DNA from: Vibrio bivalvicida
GTDB lineage: Bacteria > Pseudomonadota > Gammaproteobacteria > Enterobacterales > Vibrionaceae
NCBI RefSeq assembly: GCF_001399455.2
Contig: NZ_LLEI02000075.1
Location: 1-64,000, forward strand
Direction of reading: 5' to 3'
Length of the DNA stretch: 64,000 nt
Of the stretch, positions 1 through 8,478 are shown piece after piece (the first letter of the stretch is position 1; each line of letters starts with the position of its first letter). The translations under genes and the position numbers were made by a program. Under the pieces are notes generated by a model. The model did not search any database. It was not told the origin of the DNA and saw only the letters and a program-made list of their open reading frames with translations.

Positions 1-14
1 AGTCTAACCAGTGC

Positions 15-91
15 GGAGCGGTAGTTCAGTTGGTTAGAATACCGGCCTGTCACGCCGGGGGTCGCGGGTTCGAGTCCCGTCCGCTCCGCCA
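15..91 (+). tRNA. tRNA-Asp (GUC)
   Basis: A 77-nt cloverleaf with acceptor stem GGAGCGG/CCGCTCC, the D-arm TAGTTCAGTTGGTTAGAAT, anticodon loop CTGTCAC (anticodon GTC), T-arm GCGGGTTCGAGTCCCGT and an encoded CCA end. All stems pair by eye. It lies 35 nt ahead of tRNA-Trp and is probably the tail of a longer tRNA operon that begins before the window. Confidence 0.97.
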
Positions 92-126
92 CTTATTCGA
101 GAGTCGTCTCACTAAACACGAACAAT

Positions 127-203
<77 letters not shown>

Positions 204-208
204 TATTT

Positions 209-245
209 AAGGCTCTAGTCGAAAGACTGGAGCCTTTTGCTTTTT
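209..245 (+). terminator. Terminator of the tRNA operon
   Basis: A 10-bp stem GGCTCTAGTC / GACTGGAGCC with a GAAA tetraloop (211-234) is followed by TTTTGCTTTTT. It lies 7 nt past the CCA end of tRNA-Trp. The same hairpin recurs at 350-373 and, weakened, at 490-513. Confidence 0.9.
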
Positions 246-259
246 GGTGTTGAAGTATT

Positions 260-342
260 CAATTGGCAGAGCAGCGGATTCCTCGACTTACCAAAAACAG
301 CGCGTGTTGGAGCGAAGCTTTCGAATCTCTCCACCCCTGCCA
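260..342 (+). pseudogene. Degenerate tRNA-Trp copy 1
   Basis: This copy keeps the D-loop end and upper anticodon stem of tRNA-Trp (from CAATTGGCAGAGCAGCGG) and the T-arm, acceptor 3' strand and CCA (TCGAATCTCTCCACCCCTGCCA). The 5' acceptor strand is replaced by TGAAGTATT. Inside the anticodon loop AAATC is replaced by the 18-nt TCGACTTACCAAAAACAG, and GAG of the variable region by AGCGAAGCT. It cannot fold as a tRNA. The following terminator hairpin (350-373) is intact. Confidence 0.8.
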
Positions 343-349
343 TATTTAA

Positions 350-386
350 GGCTCTAGTCGAAAGACTGGAGCCTTTTTGCTTTTTT
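350..386 (+). terminator. Terminator after degenerate tRNA-Trp copy 1
   Basis: Identical hairpin to the one at 211-234 (stem GGCTCTAGTC / GACTGGAGCC, GAAA loop) with a stronger T tract (TTTTTGCTTTTTT). It is the second of three tandem terminators. Confidence 0.8.
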
Positions 387-399
387 ATATTGAAGTATT

Positions 400-482
400 C
401 AATTTGCAGAGCAGCGGATTCCCCGACTTACCAAAAACAGCGCGTGTTGGGGCGAAGCTTTCGAATCTCTCCACCCCTGCCA
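400..482 (+). pseudogene. Degenerate tRNA-Trp copy 2
   Basis: Same structure as the copy at 260-342, exactly 140 bp downstream, with only a few substitutions (for example GAATTC-like TTGGCAG to TTTGCAG, and TCGACTTA to CCGACTTA). The insertions in the anticodon and variable regions are shared, so the duplication came after the changes. It ends with the T-arm and CCA and a third terminator. Confidence 0.8.
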
Positions 483-520
483 TATTTAAGGCTCTAGTCG
501 AAAGACTAAGGCCTTTTTAC

Positions 521-822
521 TTTGTCTTGGATGCACCCTTCGATCAGAATTGTATTTCCGTAGAACGACGAAGGAGTGAATAGGGCTCCTGTTCACTGGA
601 AGAGATTCTTAACTCGTCCATTCTTTACTCACTATAATAGTCATAAAAACAAAATCTTGGCACCAAACACCAAACACCAATCCTCAACCGTCATGAAGGC
701 AGGAGTGGATAAGCTTTCAAGGGCTTCTATACGTTAAGGAGTAGTCCTAACTTAGCCGTGTTTCGCTAAGGGGGACAGCGGTAGTCTCTGATTTGCCCCT
801 CACAGCTTCGATGCGCAGGCAT
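521..822. other. Intergenic region with no recognised gene
   Basis: About 300 bp between the last tRNA-Trp remnant and the suhB terminator. I see no plausible coding frame with a ribosome site. Visible structure is limited to a short hairpin near 576-596 (GTGAATAGG / CCTGTTCAC) and a triplicated CACCAAA word near 661-680. Confidence 0.5.
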
Positions 823-850
823 AAAAAAAGCCCACTCAAATGAGTGGGCT
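823..850 (-). terminator. suhB terminator
   Basis: Read on the minus strand: stem GCCCACTCA / TGAGTGGGC followed by TTTTTTTAT, 29 nt beyond the suhB stop codon. Confidence 0.9.
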
Positions 851-878
851 AGAAATTCAGCTGTGACGGAGCTTAAGA

Positions 879-1682
879 TTATTTTAGTAGTGCTTCATTA
901 CCGTTTTCACGGATGTGCTTAAGCATACCTTTAACGCCGCGAGCGCTTGAAGCAACAACGTTACCAGACTTCATGTAGTCAGTGCCGCCTGCAAAGTCAG
1001 TCACGATAGCACCCGCTTCACGAGCAATAAGTTCACCAGCAGCGATGTCCCATGGCTTAAGACCAAGTTCGAAGAAGCCATCAACTCGACCAGCAGAAAG
1101 GTAACAAAGGTCTAGAGCTGCTGAGCCAGTACGACGGAAGTCTGCACAGTCAACAAATAGAGACGACATAATCTTGAAGTAAGATTCAGAGTGTTGCTTT
1201 TGCTTGTATGGGAAGCCTGTTGCTAGAACAGTACCTTGAAGGTCTTTTAATTGCTTAACACGGATACGAGCATTGTTTAGTTGCGCGCCAGCACCACGTT
1301 GTGCTGTGAATAGCTCGTTAAGCATTGGATCGTATACACAGGCTACTTCAGTTTTACCTTTGATGCGTACAGCGATTGATACTGAGAAGTGTGGCAAACC
1401 TTTAACAAAGTTTGTTGTGCCATCCAGTGGGTCGATGATCCATTGTACGTCTTTATCTTTACCTTCGATTACGCCGTTTTCCTCAGCAACGATTTCGTGC
1501 TCAGGGTATGAAGCTTTGATTGTATCGATGATGATAGTTTCAGCTTCTTTGTCTACGTTAGTAACAAAGTCATTCGCGCCTTTTTGAGTAGATTCGATCT
1601 TCTCAGCATTTTCTAAAGATTTGGCAATATGGTTGCCAGCTTTTCGTGCAGCACGAATAGCGATATTAAGCATTGGATGCAT
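879..1682 (-). CDS. suhB: Inositol-1-monophosphatase SuhB
   Basis: Hydrolyses inositol phosphates to inositol in the cytoplasm; in enterobacteria SuhB is also a factor in the rRNA antitermination complex. The 267-aa length is the family norm. Metal-binding motifs are clear: EE at residues 67-68, DPLDGTTNF at 84-92 and the C-terminal PWDIAAGELI motif. The start ATG at 1682 matches the usual N-terminus (MHPMLNIAIRAARKAG). It is divergent from trmJ across about 180 bp, the same arrangement found in related Vibrionaceae and E. coli. Confidence rests on full-length motif agreement. Confidence 0.95.
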   Translation of the reverse strand: MHPMLNIAIRAARKAGNHIAKSLENAEKIESTQKGANDFVTNVDKEAETIIIDTIKASYPEHEIVAEENGVIEGKDKDVQWIIDPLDGTTNFVKGLPHFSVSIAVRIKGKTEVACVYDPMLNELFTAQRGAGAQLNNARIRVKQLKDLQGTVLATGFPYKQKQHSESYFKIMSSLFVDCADFRRTGSAALDLCYLSAGRVDGFFELGLKPWDIAAGELIAREAGAIVTDFAGGTDYMKSGNVVASSARGVKGMLKHIRENGNEALLK

Positions 1683-1860
1683 ACTAATTTCCCAACGGAT
1701 GTTAAAGAACAGAAAAACGGGCGGCAGTATACCAGATAAATGGTGAAATGGAAGTGGTTAATTTTTGCACTTTTAGTTTTATTAGTAGAAAGGGTCTGAC
1801 CATTTTACTCAGGTATATGATACTATCTTGCAGCTCAATTTTTGTGTTCGGAAATCATCA

Positions 1861-2592
1861 ATGCTTAACAATGTTAAAGTCGTCCTTGTCGGCACTTCTC
1901 ACTCAGGAAATATTGGCTCAGCAGCTCGTGCTATGAAGGTAATGGGGCTATCTAATCTTGTACTAGTCGATCCTCAGTGTAGCATTGATGAACAAACTTT
2001 AGCTTTAGCGGCTGGTGCGGCGGATATTGCTCAAAATTCTCAGGTAGTTTCAACTCTGGCTGAAGCGGTAGAAGACTGCGCTTTAGTCGTTGGATCTAGT
2101 GCGCGCTCTCGTACTTTAGAGTGGCCGATGCTTGAACCACGTGAGTGTGGCCAGAAGTTTGTGGAAGAAGGGCAATCAGCGCCTGTTGCATTGGTGTTTG
2201 GTCGTGAACGTACTGGGCTAACTAATGACGAGCTACAAACCTGCCACTACCATGTGTGTATCCCTGCTAACCCTGAATACAGTTCACTGAACTTGGCAAT
2301 GGCTGTTCAAACGTTGAGCTATGAAATTCGTATGGCTTACTTAGAACGAGAGCAAAGTCTATATGAGCCACAAGACGTGATTGAATATCCTAGACACAAA
2401 GAACTAGAATTATTTTTTGCGCACCTTGAAAAAGTAGCCAAGCAAACCCAATTTATCAGTGAAGAGCAACCTGGTAAGGTGATGATTAAGTTGCGTCGAA
2501 TGTTCAACCGCGCTAGACCAGAATCGCAAGAGCTCAATATTCTGCGCGGTATCTTAACTTCAATTGAGAAGCGTATCTCTCAACCAAAATAA
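1861..2592 (+). CDS. trmJ: tRNA (cytidine/uridine-2'-O-)-methyltransferase TrmJ
   Basis: SPOUT-class methyltransferase that 2'-O-methylates position 32 of several tRNAs. 243 aa from the ATG at 1861 (MLNNVKVVLVGTSHSGNIGSAARAM). An in-frame upstream start at 1828 would add 11 residues not typical of the family, so it was not used. SPOUT motifs are visible: the N-terminal NIGSAARAMK, the central FGRERTGLTNDEL loop and the knotted C-terminal IPANPEYSSLNLAMAVQ. The gene immediately precedes iscR, as in E. coli. Confidence 0.95.
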   Translation: MLNNVKVVLVGTSHSGNIGSAARAMKVMGLSNLVLVDPQCSIDEQTLALAAGAADIAQNSQVVSTLAEAVEDCALVVGSSARSRTLEWPMLEPRECGQKFVEEGQSAPVALVFGRERTGLTNDELQTCHYHVCIPANPEYSSLNLAMAVQTLSYEIRMAYLEREQSLYEPQDVIEYPRHKELELFFAHLEKVAKQTQFISEEQPGKVMIKLRRMFNRARPESQELNILRGILTSIEKRISQPK

Positions 2593-2613
2593 CCACTATA
2601 AGCTAATGGTTAA

Positions 2614-2663
2614 ATACCTGACTAAAATAGTCAATCAAATACTTGACCGATTTAGTCAGGTAT
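2614..2663 (+). promoter_or_regulatory. iscR promoter with two type-1 IscR boxes
   Basis: Box 1 (2614-2638) and box 2 (2639-2663) abut and both fit the type-1 IscR consensus (ATA-YYGAC-N6-AGTC). Box 2 overlaps a likely promoter, TTGACC at 2643-2648 and GACAAT at 2666-2671 with 17-bp spacing. Holo-IscR bound here would repress the operon, as known for E. coli. Confidence 0.85.
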
Positions 2664-2705
2664 GTGACAATTCATACCACATAAACGGTGTGGATATGGT
2701 GTTAT

Positions 2706-3212
2706 ATGAGACTTACATCTAAAGGAAGATACGCAGTGACAGCCATGTTAGATGTGGCTCTGCATTCGCAACAGAACCCTGTACCTCTGGCTGATATTTC
2801 AGAGCGTCAAGGTATCTCTTTGTCTTACTTAGAGCAGCTTTTCTCTAAGTTACGTAAAGCTGGCCTTGTGGCTAGCGTTCGTGGTCCAGGCGGTGGTTAC
2901 CGTCTAGGTGAAGATGCTCATTCAATCGCAATTGGTACAGTGATTGCCGCAGTCGATGAGTCTGTGGATGCGACAAAATGCAATGGTAAAGGAGATTGCC
3001 AGGGTGGTTCTCGTTGCCTTACACACACGCTATGGCGTGACTTAAGTTCACGTATCAGTGACTTCTTGAATAACATCACTCTTGGTGAGCTGATGAAGGA
3101 CAACGAAGTACTACAAATTTCAGATCGACAAGACATTGATCTTGCCGTTAATCATGGGTTCGCTACTAAAAATACAAACACCGCGCCCATCGGTGTAAAT
3201 GTCCGCTCGTAA
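2706..3212 (+). CDS. iscR: Iron-sulfur cluster regulator IscR
   Basis: Rrf2-family transcription factor that binds a [2Fe-2S] cluster and represses the isc operon when loaded. 168 aa from the ATG at 2706 (MRLTSKGRYAVTAMLDVALH). A longer frame from 2688 adds six residues without family support. The winged helix spans about residues 1-65. The cluster ligands Cys92, Cys98, Cys104 and His107 are all present in the CNGKGDCQGGSRCLTH segment. First gene of the isc operon, behind two IscR boxes, so autoregulation is expected. Confidence 0.97.
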   Translation: MRLTSKGRYAVTAMLDVALHSQQNPVPLADISERQGISLSYLEQLFSKLRKAGLVASVRGPGGGYRLGEDAHSIAIGTVIAAVDESVDATKCNGKGDCQGGSRCLTHTLWRDLSSRISDFLNNITLGELMKDNEVLQISDRQDIDLAVNHGFATKNTNTAPIGVNVRS

Positions 3213-3241
3213 GCGGTTTGCCTGTTACATTGGAGTAGAAA

Positions 3242-4456
3242 ATGAAACTGCCTATTTATTTAGATTATTCAGCGACCTGTCCTGTTGATCATCGTGTGGC
3301 TGAGAAAATGGTTCAGTACATGACTATGGACGGTACGTTTGGTAACCCAGCATCTCGTTCACACCGTTACGGCTGGCAGGCAGAAGAAGCAGTAGATACC
3401 GCTCGTGAGCAGATTGCAGACCTATTAAACGCAGACCCGCGTGAAATCGTATTTACATCTGGCGCTACAGAGTCAGATAATCTGGCAATTAAAGGCGCTG
3501 CGCGTTTCTATTCGAAGAAAGGTAAGCATGTAATCACTTGTAAGACAGAGCATAAAGCGGTTCTTGATCCATGTCGTCAACTTGAGCGTGAAGGGTTTGA
3601 AGTAACTTACCTTGAGCCAGAGTCAAATGGCCTTATCGATCTTAACAAGCTAGAAGCAGCAATGCGTGAAGACACTGTTCTTGTGACCATCATGCATGTG
3701 AACAACGAGATCGGTGTTATCCAAGATATCGCTTCAATTGGTGAAATGTGTCGTGAGCGCAAAATCGTGTTCCACGTAGATGCAGCACAATCAGCAGGTA
3801 AGCTACCTATCGATGTTCAAGAGATGAAAGTAGACCTGATCTCTATGTCCGCACACAAGGTATATGGACCTAAAGGTATCGGTGCACTTTATGTACGTCG
3901 TAAGCCGCGTATTCGCCTTGAAGCACAAATGCACGGTGGCGGCCATGAGCGCGGTTTCCGTTCTGGAACTCTAGCAACACACCAGATTGTTGGTATGGGT
4001 GAAGCATTCCGTATCGCTAAGGAAGAGATGCAACAAGACTTCGAACATGCTTTGGCGCTACGTAATCGTCTTCTTGATGGTGTTAAAGATCTAGAAGCGG
4101 TAACTATCAACGGTGACCTTGAGCAACGTGTTCCGCACAACCTAAATATCAGCTTTGCGTTCGTTGAAGGTGAGTCACTACTGATGTCGCTAAAAGATTT
4201 AGCTGTCTCTTCAGGCAGTGCTTGTACTTCCGCAAGCTTAGAGCCGTCGTATGTTCTACGCGCACTAGGCTTAGACGATGAGCTAGCACACAGCTCAGTC
4301 CGTTTCTCATTTGGCCGTGAAACGACTGAAGAAGAGATCGACTACGCAATCGAACAAATTCGTACTGCAGTGCTTAAACTGCGCGACATGTCTCCTCTAT
4401 GGGATATGTACAAAGAAGGAATTGACCTAAGTACAGTTGAGTGGGCACACCACTAA
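3242..4456 (+). CDS. iscS: Cysteine desulfurase IscS
   Basis: PLP enzyme that takes sulfur from L-cysteine and hands it to IscU, and also supplies tRNA thiolation. 404 aa, the standard length. The PLP lysine is Lys206 in SAHKVYGPKG, and the persulfide-carrying cysteine is Cys328 in SSGSACTSASLEPS on the mobile loop. It follows iscR by 29 nt with a GGAG ribosome site (ATTGGAGTAGAAA). Class I IscS/NifS type, not SufS. Confidence 0.98.
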   Translation: MKLPIYLDYSATCPVDHRVAEKMVQYMTMDGTFGNPASRSHRYGWQAEEAVDTAREQIADLLNADPREIVFTSGATESDNLAIKGAARFYSKKGKHVITCKTEHKAVLDPCRQLEREGFEVTYLEPESNGLIDLNKLEAAMREDTVLVTIMHVNNEIGVIQDIASIGEMCRERKIVFHVDAAQSAGKLPIDVQEMKVDLISMSAHKVYGPKGIGALYVRRKPRIRLEAQMHGGGHERGFRSGTLATHQIVGMGEAFRIAKEEMQQDFEHALALRNRLLDGVKDLEAVTINGDLEQRVPHNLNISFAFVEGESLLMSLKDLAVSSGSACTSASLEPSYVLRALGLDDELAHSSVRFSFGRETTEEEIDYAIEQIRTAVLKLRDMSPLWDMYKEGIDLSTVEWAHH

Positions 4457-4507
4457 TACTGAGTTAGTCATTCCAAGGATAGAACTAGAGGATTCGAGGT
4501 AAATATC

Positions 4508-4891
4508 ATGGCATATAGCGAAAAAGTAATTGATCACTACGAGAACCCACGTAACGTTGGTTCATTTGACAAAGAAGATCCAGCAGTAGGTAGCGGCATG
4601 GTAGGTGCTCCTGCATGTGGCGACGTAATGAAGCTTCAGATCAAGGTAACGCCAGAAGGTATTATCGAAGACGCGAAGTTTAAAACTTACGGTTGCGGAA
4701 GTGCGATCGCTTCAAGCTCACTGGTTACAGAGTGGGTCAAGGGTAAAAGTGTTGATGAAGCGGCGGCAATTAAAAATGCAGAAATCGCAGAAGAGCTAGA
4801 ACTTCCACCAGTGAAGGTTCACTGCTCAATTCTTGCTGAAGATGCAATTAAAGCAGCAGTTGCTGACTACAAGAAAAAACACCAAGAATAA
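4508..4891 (+). CDS. iscU: Iron-sulfur cluster scaffold IscU
   Basis: Scaffold on which IscS-derived sulfur and iron are assembled before transfer by HscA/HscB. 127 aa. The conserved ligands Cys37, Cys63, His105 and Cys106 are present, as is the LPPVK motif (residues 99-103) that HscA recognises. Third gene of the operon. A small hairpin (TGGGG / CCCCA, about 4909-4924) lies between it and iscA and may shape the relative transcript levels. Confidence 0.98.
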   Translation: MAYSEKVIDHYENPRNVGSFDKEDPAVGSGMVGAPACGDVMKLQIKVTPEGIIEDAKFKTYGCGSAIASSSLVTEWVKGKSVDEAAAIKNAEIAEELELPPVKVHCSILAEDAIKAAVADYKKKHQE

Positions 4892-4957
4892 GTAATCTGT
4901 ATATAATGGGGCTAAAATCCCCATATCATTCGCGAAAGAGACAAACTAAGGTGCAGT

Positions 4958-5281
4958 ATGGCCATTACAATGACAGAAACCGCGGCAAGTCGCGTTAGAA
5001 CATTCCTAGAAAGCCGAGGTAAAGGTATCGGTTTGCGCTTGGGTGTGAAAACGACCGGGTGTTCTGGCATGGCATATGTGCTTGAGTTTGTTGATGAGCT
5101 TAACGAAGAAGACTCTGTATTCGAACACGAAGGCGTCAAGGTTATTATTGACCAAAAGAGCCTAGTGTACTTAGACGGTACAGAGCTTGATTACGTTAAA
5201 GAAGGCTTAAACGAAGGGTTTGAATTCAATAACCCAAATGCTAAGGGCGAATGTGGTTGTGGTGAAAGCTTCAACGTGTAA
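4958..5281 (+). CDS. iscA: A-type iron-sulfur carrier IscA
   Basis: 107-aa A-type carrier that passes Fe-S clusters to apo-targets. The three invariant cysteines are at positions 35 (TTGCSGMAY), 99 and 101 (GECGCGESF). Start ATG at 4958 gives the standard N-terminus MAITMTETAASRV. It is followed by a hairpin in the gap to hscB (CCTGTGGG / CTCACAGG, about 5289-5311). Confidence 0.97.
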   Translation: MAITMTETAASRVRTFLESRGKGIGLRLGVKTTGCSGMAYVLEFVDELNEEDSVFEHEGVKVIIDQKSLVYLDGTELDYVKEGLNEGFEFNNPNAKGECGCGESFNV

Positions 5282-5338
5282 TTGATAAGGCCTGTGGGTT
5301 TGTGACTCACAGGTTTATTACCAAGGATAGAATTCTCC

Positions 5339-5854
5339 ATGAATTACTTTGAATTATTTGGGCTACCAAGTCAGTTTAAGCTGGATGGTAGCCTTCTTGC
5401 TTCACAATTCCGTGAACTTCAAAAACAGTTTCATCCCGATAACTTCGCAACTGCATCTGAACGTGACCGTTTGATGGCTGTGCAAAAAGCAGCCGAAATC
5501 AACGATGCCTTCCAAGTTTTGAAGAATCCTATCTCAAGAGCAGAATACATCTTGTCTGAGAATGGTGTTGAGATACGAGGCGAACAGCAAACGATGCAGG
5601 ATCCTATGTTCTTAATGGAGCAAATGGAGCTGCGTGAAGAATTAGAAGATATCTCTTCAAGTGCTGAAGCTGAAGATGCGCTGTTCGACTTTGAAAGCAA
5701 AGTGAGCAAAATGTTTAAGCAGCAACTGACTGCGACCGAGCAAGATTTGAACCATACAGACTGGCAGCAAGCTGCTGACCGAGTTCGTAAACTTAAATTT
5801 ATTGCCAAACTACAGAACGAAATAGAACTAGTGGAAGACAAACTCTTCGGCTAG
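5339..5854 (+). CDS. hscB: Co-chaperone HscB (Hsc20)
   Basis: J-domain co-chaperone that brings IscU to HscA and stimulates its ATPase. 171 aa. The J-domain holds the HPD tripeptide at residues 32-34, and the C-terminal part (about 85-171) is the charged three-helix bundle that binds IscU. It starts 19 nt after an AAGGATAG ribosome site and is followed 19 nt later by hscA. Confidence 0.97.
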   Translation: MNYFELFGLPSQFKLDGSLLASQFRELQKQFHPDNFATASERDRLMAVQKAAEINDAFQVLKNPISRAEYILSENGVEIRGEQQTMQDPMFLMEQMELREELEDISSSAEAEDALFDFESKVSKMFKQQLTATEQDLNHTDWQQAADRVRKLKFIAKLQNEIELVEDKLFG

Positions 5855-5873
5855 TGCAATACAAGGACCATCC

Positions 5874-7727
5874 ATGGCATTACTTCAAATTGCAGAACCG
5901 GGTCAAAGCTCGGCACCACATGAGCATAAACTCGCCGCAGGTATTGATTTAGGTACGACTAACTCATTGGTTGCTTCTGTTCGAAGTGGCGACGCGGCAA
6001 CATTGCAAGATGAGCAAGGTCAAAGCATCTTACCTTCCGTTGTTAATTACTCAGGAGAGACTCCCGAAGTTGGTTATGCAGCGAAAGATAGAGCAGAAGT
6101 TGATCCTATCAATACCATAATTTCAGTGAAGCGACTGTTAGGGCGTTCTCTAGAAGATATCCAAGCGCGCTATCCAAACCTTCCTTACCAGTTTAAAGCG
6201 AGTGACAACGGTCTGCCGGTGCTACAAACGGCAAACGGGGATAAAAACCCGATTGAAGTATCCGCTGAGATTCTTAAATCGCTGGGTCAACGCGCTGAGA
6301 AAACTTTGGGTGGGGAACTTGCTGGTGTTGTTATCACTGTGCCCGCTTATTTTGATGACGCTCAACGTGCCGGAACCAAAGATGCGGCTAAGTTAGCCGG
6401 TCTACATGTTTTAAGATTGCTTAATGAGCCGACAGCTGCTGCTATTGCTTACGGATTAGACTCAGGTCAAGAAGGAGTGATCGCTGTATACGACTTGGGA
6501 GGAGGCACGTTTGATATCTCTATCCTGCGTTTGTCAAAAGGCGTGTTTGAAGTATTAGCGACGGGTGGTGATTCAGCACTCGGTGGTGATGATTTTGACC
6601 ACCTGCTCGCAGACTACCTGATCGAAAAATCCGCACTTACAGAGCCTTTAACCGCAACGCAAATGCGTACGGTACTGAACGTTGCAGCGGCGACCAAGAT
6701 TGCTTTCTCCGAGCAAGAGTCTGTTGAAGTCGATGTTCTAGGTTGGCAAGGTAGCGTTTCTCGCGATGAGTTTGAAGACTTGATTCGTCCGCTAGTTAAG
6801 AAGACTTTAATGTCTTGTCGTCGTGCATTAAAAGACGCTCAAGTTGACGCCGAGGATGTGTTAGAAGCTGTTATGGTAGGCGGTTCAACGCGCACTCTGC
6901 TTGTAAGAGAAATGGTCGGCGATTTCTTTGGTCGTAAGCCGCTAACAAGCATTAATCCAGATGAGGTGGTAGCGATTGGTGCGGGTATTCAAGCGGACAT
7001 CTTGGTTGGTAATAAACCAGATTCAGAGATGCTGCTACTTGACGTAATCCCTCTCTCCCTGGGTATTGAGACCATGGGTGGGCTGGTTGAGAAGATTGTT
7101 CCACGTAATACGACCATTCCAGTTGCGCGTGCCCAGGAATTTACCACTTTTAAAGATGGTCAAACGGCGATGAGCGTGCACATTGTCCAAGGTGAGCGTG
7201 AAATGGTTGATGACTGCCGCTCGTTAGCGAGTTTCTCGCTAAAAGGCATTCCACCAATGGCGGCGGGTGCAGCCCACATCCGTGTTACTTACCAAGTCGA
7301 TGCAGATGGTCTACTTTCAGTCACGGCGATGGAAAAGAGTACTGGTGTTCAGTCAGAGATTCAGGTTAAGCCATCTTATGGTTTGAGCGATGATGAAGTG
7401 GCAAACATGCTACGTGACTCCATGACGTACGCGAAGGAAGATATGAACGCGCGAGCACTCGCGGAGCAGCGCGTAGAAGCCGATCGCGTTATCGAAGGTT
7501 TGATCGCAGCACTGCAAACTGACGGTGACGAGTTATTGTCTGAGCCAGAACGTGCTGATCTGCTCAAAGCGATAGAATCACTGATCGAGCTGCGTAATGG
7601 TGATAGTGCTGACGCGATAGAGCAAGGAATCAAAGATACTGATAAGGCGAGCCAAGAGTTTGCTTCTCGCCGTATGGACAAATCGATTCGAGCTGCTTTG
7701 TCAGGTCAATCAGTCAATGATATTTAA
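5874..7727 (+). CDS. hscA: Fe-S biogenesis Hsp70 chaperone HscA
   Basis: Specialised Hsp70 that uses ATP to release clusters from IscU. 617 aa. The actin-like ATPase domain begins with GIDLGTTNSLVAS near residue 24 and carries the second phosphate loop YDLGGGTFDIS. The substrate-binding domain follows, with a helical lid at the C-terminus. Length and N-terminal extension (MALLQIAEPGQS) match HscA rather than DnaK. It sits between hscB and fdx as expected. Confidence 0.97.
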   Translation: MALLQIAEPGQSSAPHEHKLAAGIDLGTTNSLVASVRSGDAATLQDEQGQSILPSVVNYSGETPEVGYAAKDRAEVDPINTIISVKRLLGRSLEDIQARYPNLPYQFKASDNGLPVLQTANGDKNPIEVSAEILKSLGQRAEKTLGGELAGVVITVPAYFDDAQRAGTKDAAKLAGLHVLRLLNEPTAAAIAYGLDSGQEGVIAVYDLGGGTFDISILRLSKGVFEVLATGGDSALGGDDFDHLLADYLIEKSALTEPLTATQMRTVLNVAAATKIAFSEQESVEVDVLGWQGSVSRDEFEDLIRPLVKKTLMSCRRALKDAQVDAEDVLEAVMVGGSTRTLLVREMVGDFFGRKPLTSINPDEVVAIGAGIQADILVGNKPDSEMLLLDVIPLSLGIETMGGLVEKIVPRNTTIPVARAQEFTTFKDGQTAMSVHIVQGEREMVDDCRSLASFSLKGIPPMAAGAAHIRVTYQVDADGLLSVTAMEKSTGVQSEIQVKPSYGLSDDEVANMLRDSMTYAKEDMNARALAEQRVEADRVIEGLIAALQTDGDELLSEPERADLLKAIESLIELRNGDSADAIEQGIKDTDKASQEFASRRMDKSIRAALSGQSVNDI

Positions 7728-7738
7728 GAGAAAGAGTT

Positions 7739-8077
7739 ATGCCTAAGATTATTGTATTACCGCATGAAGATTTATGCCCAGAGGGTGCGGTTTTGGAAGC
7801 AAATACAGGTGACACTGTTCTTGATGTCGCGCTAAAAAATGGCATTGGCATTGAGCACGCATGTGAAAAATCTTGTGCTTGCACGACATGTCACGTAGTA
7901 ATTCGTGAAGGCTTTGACTCACTAGAAGAGAGTGAAGAGCTAGAAGATGACATGCTAGATAAAGCGTGGGGTCTAGAGCCAGAATCTCGTTTAGGTTGCC
8001 AAGCTAAGGTCGCGGATGAAGACTTAGTTGTAGAGATTCCAAAGTACACCTTGAACCATGCTTCAGAAGATCACTAA
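7739..8077 (+). CDS. fdx: ISC-type [2Fe-2S] ferredoxin
   Basis: Adrenodoxin-type ferredoxin thought to supply electrons for cluster assembly. 112 aa. Cluster ligands are Cys42, Cys48, Cys51 (CEKSCACTTC) and Cys87 (RLGCQAK); the extra non-ligand Cys46 is also kept as in E. coli Fdx. The acidic segment ESEELEDDM fits the IscS/reductase docking surface. 11-nt gap after hscA. Confidence 0.97.
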   Translation: MPKIIVLPHEDLCPEGAVLEANTGDTVLDVALKNGIGIEHACEKSCACTTCHVVIREGFDSLEESEELEDDMLDKAWGLEPESRLGCQAKVADEDLVVEIPKYTLNHASEDH

Positions 8078-8133
8078 TCAATAGCTTTTCTCATTCGAAT
8101 TATCACTACCGGAGAGTAGAAGGAAGGTAAGCA

Positions 8134-8328
8134 ATGAAATGGACAGATTCACGCGATATTGCGATAGAGCTATGCGAAAAATTTCCAGAAATTGATCCTA
8201 AAACTGTGCGTTTTACTGATCTTCACCACTGGATTACTGAGTTGGACGAGTTTGATGACGAGCCTAATCGTTCTAATGAAAAGATTCTGGAAGCGGTGAT
8301 CTTGTGCTGGATGGATGAAATGGATTAA
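8134..8328 (+). CDS. iscX: ISC accessory protein IscX
   Basis: 64-aa acidic protein that binds IscS and tunes its activity in an iron-dependent way. The signature MKWTDSRDIAIEL, the DP.TVRFTDLHHWI middle and the C-terminal LEAVILCWMDE are typical. It is preceded by GGAGAGTAGAAGGAAGG and is the last gene of the isc operon, followed by a strong terminator. Confidence 0.95.
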   Translation: MKWTDSRDIAIELCEKFPEIDPKTVRFTDLHHWITELDEFDDEPNRSNEKILEAVILCWMDEMD

Positions 8329-8372
8329 TCCTCGGCGGAAAACCATCTCAGTTAACAAATTTTACTAAAAAC

Positions 8373-8398
8373 AACGGACCTTATGGTCCGTTTTTTTA
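8373..8398 (+). terminator. isc operon terminator
   Basis: Stem AACGGACC / GGTCCGTT with a TTAT loop, then TTTTT. It lies 45 nt past iscX and separates the operon from pepB. Confidence 0.9.
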
Positions 8399-8478
8399 TC
8401 AATTTCACATTAAAGTGTTAACATCCCTGAACGAATAGAAAAAGGCGTAGGCAGCGCCAGTTCGGACAAGGAGAAACC

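Larger units (their letters stand above)
251..520 (+). repeat. Tandem 140-bp repeat, two units, of tRNA-Trp-derived sequence plus terminator
   Basis: Unit 1 starts at TGAAGTATTC (251) and unit 2 at the same word (391). The units run through the tRNA remnant and the terminator hairpin. The final hairpin (490-513, stem broken by GACTAAGGCC) is the most degraded. The real tRNA-Trp and its terminator form the parental unit just upstream. Confidence 0.8.

Noticed and set aside
237..583. Two overlapping open frames through the tRNA-Trp remnants
   Set aside because: They follow the 140-bp tandem repeat, have no ribosome site and match no protein; they are non-coding remnants.
1273..1587. Long open frame opposite suhB on the plus strand
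   Set aside because: It overlaps a clear suhB gene and has the composition of an antisense shadow.
8373..8398. Possible small RNA before pepB
   Set aside because: The hairpin is fully explained as the isc operon terminator.
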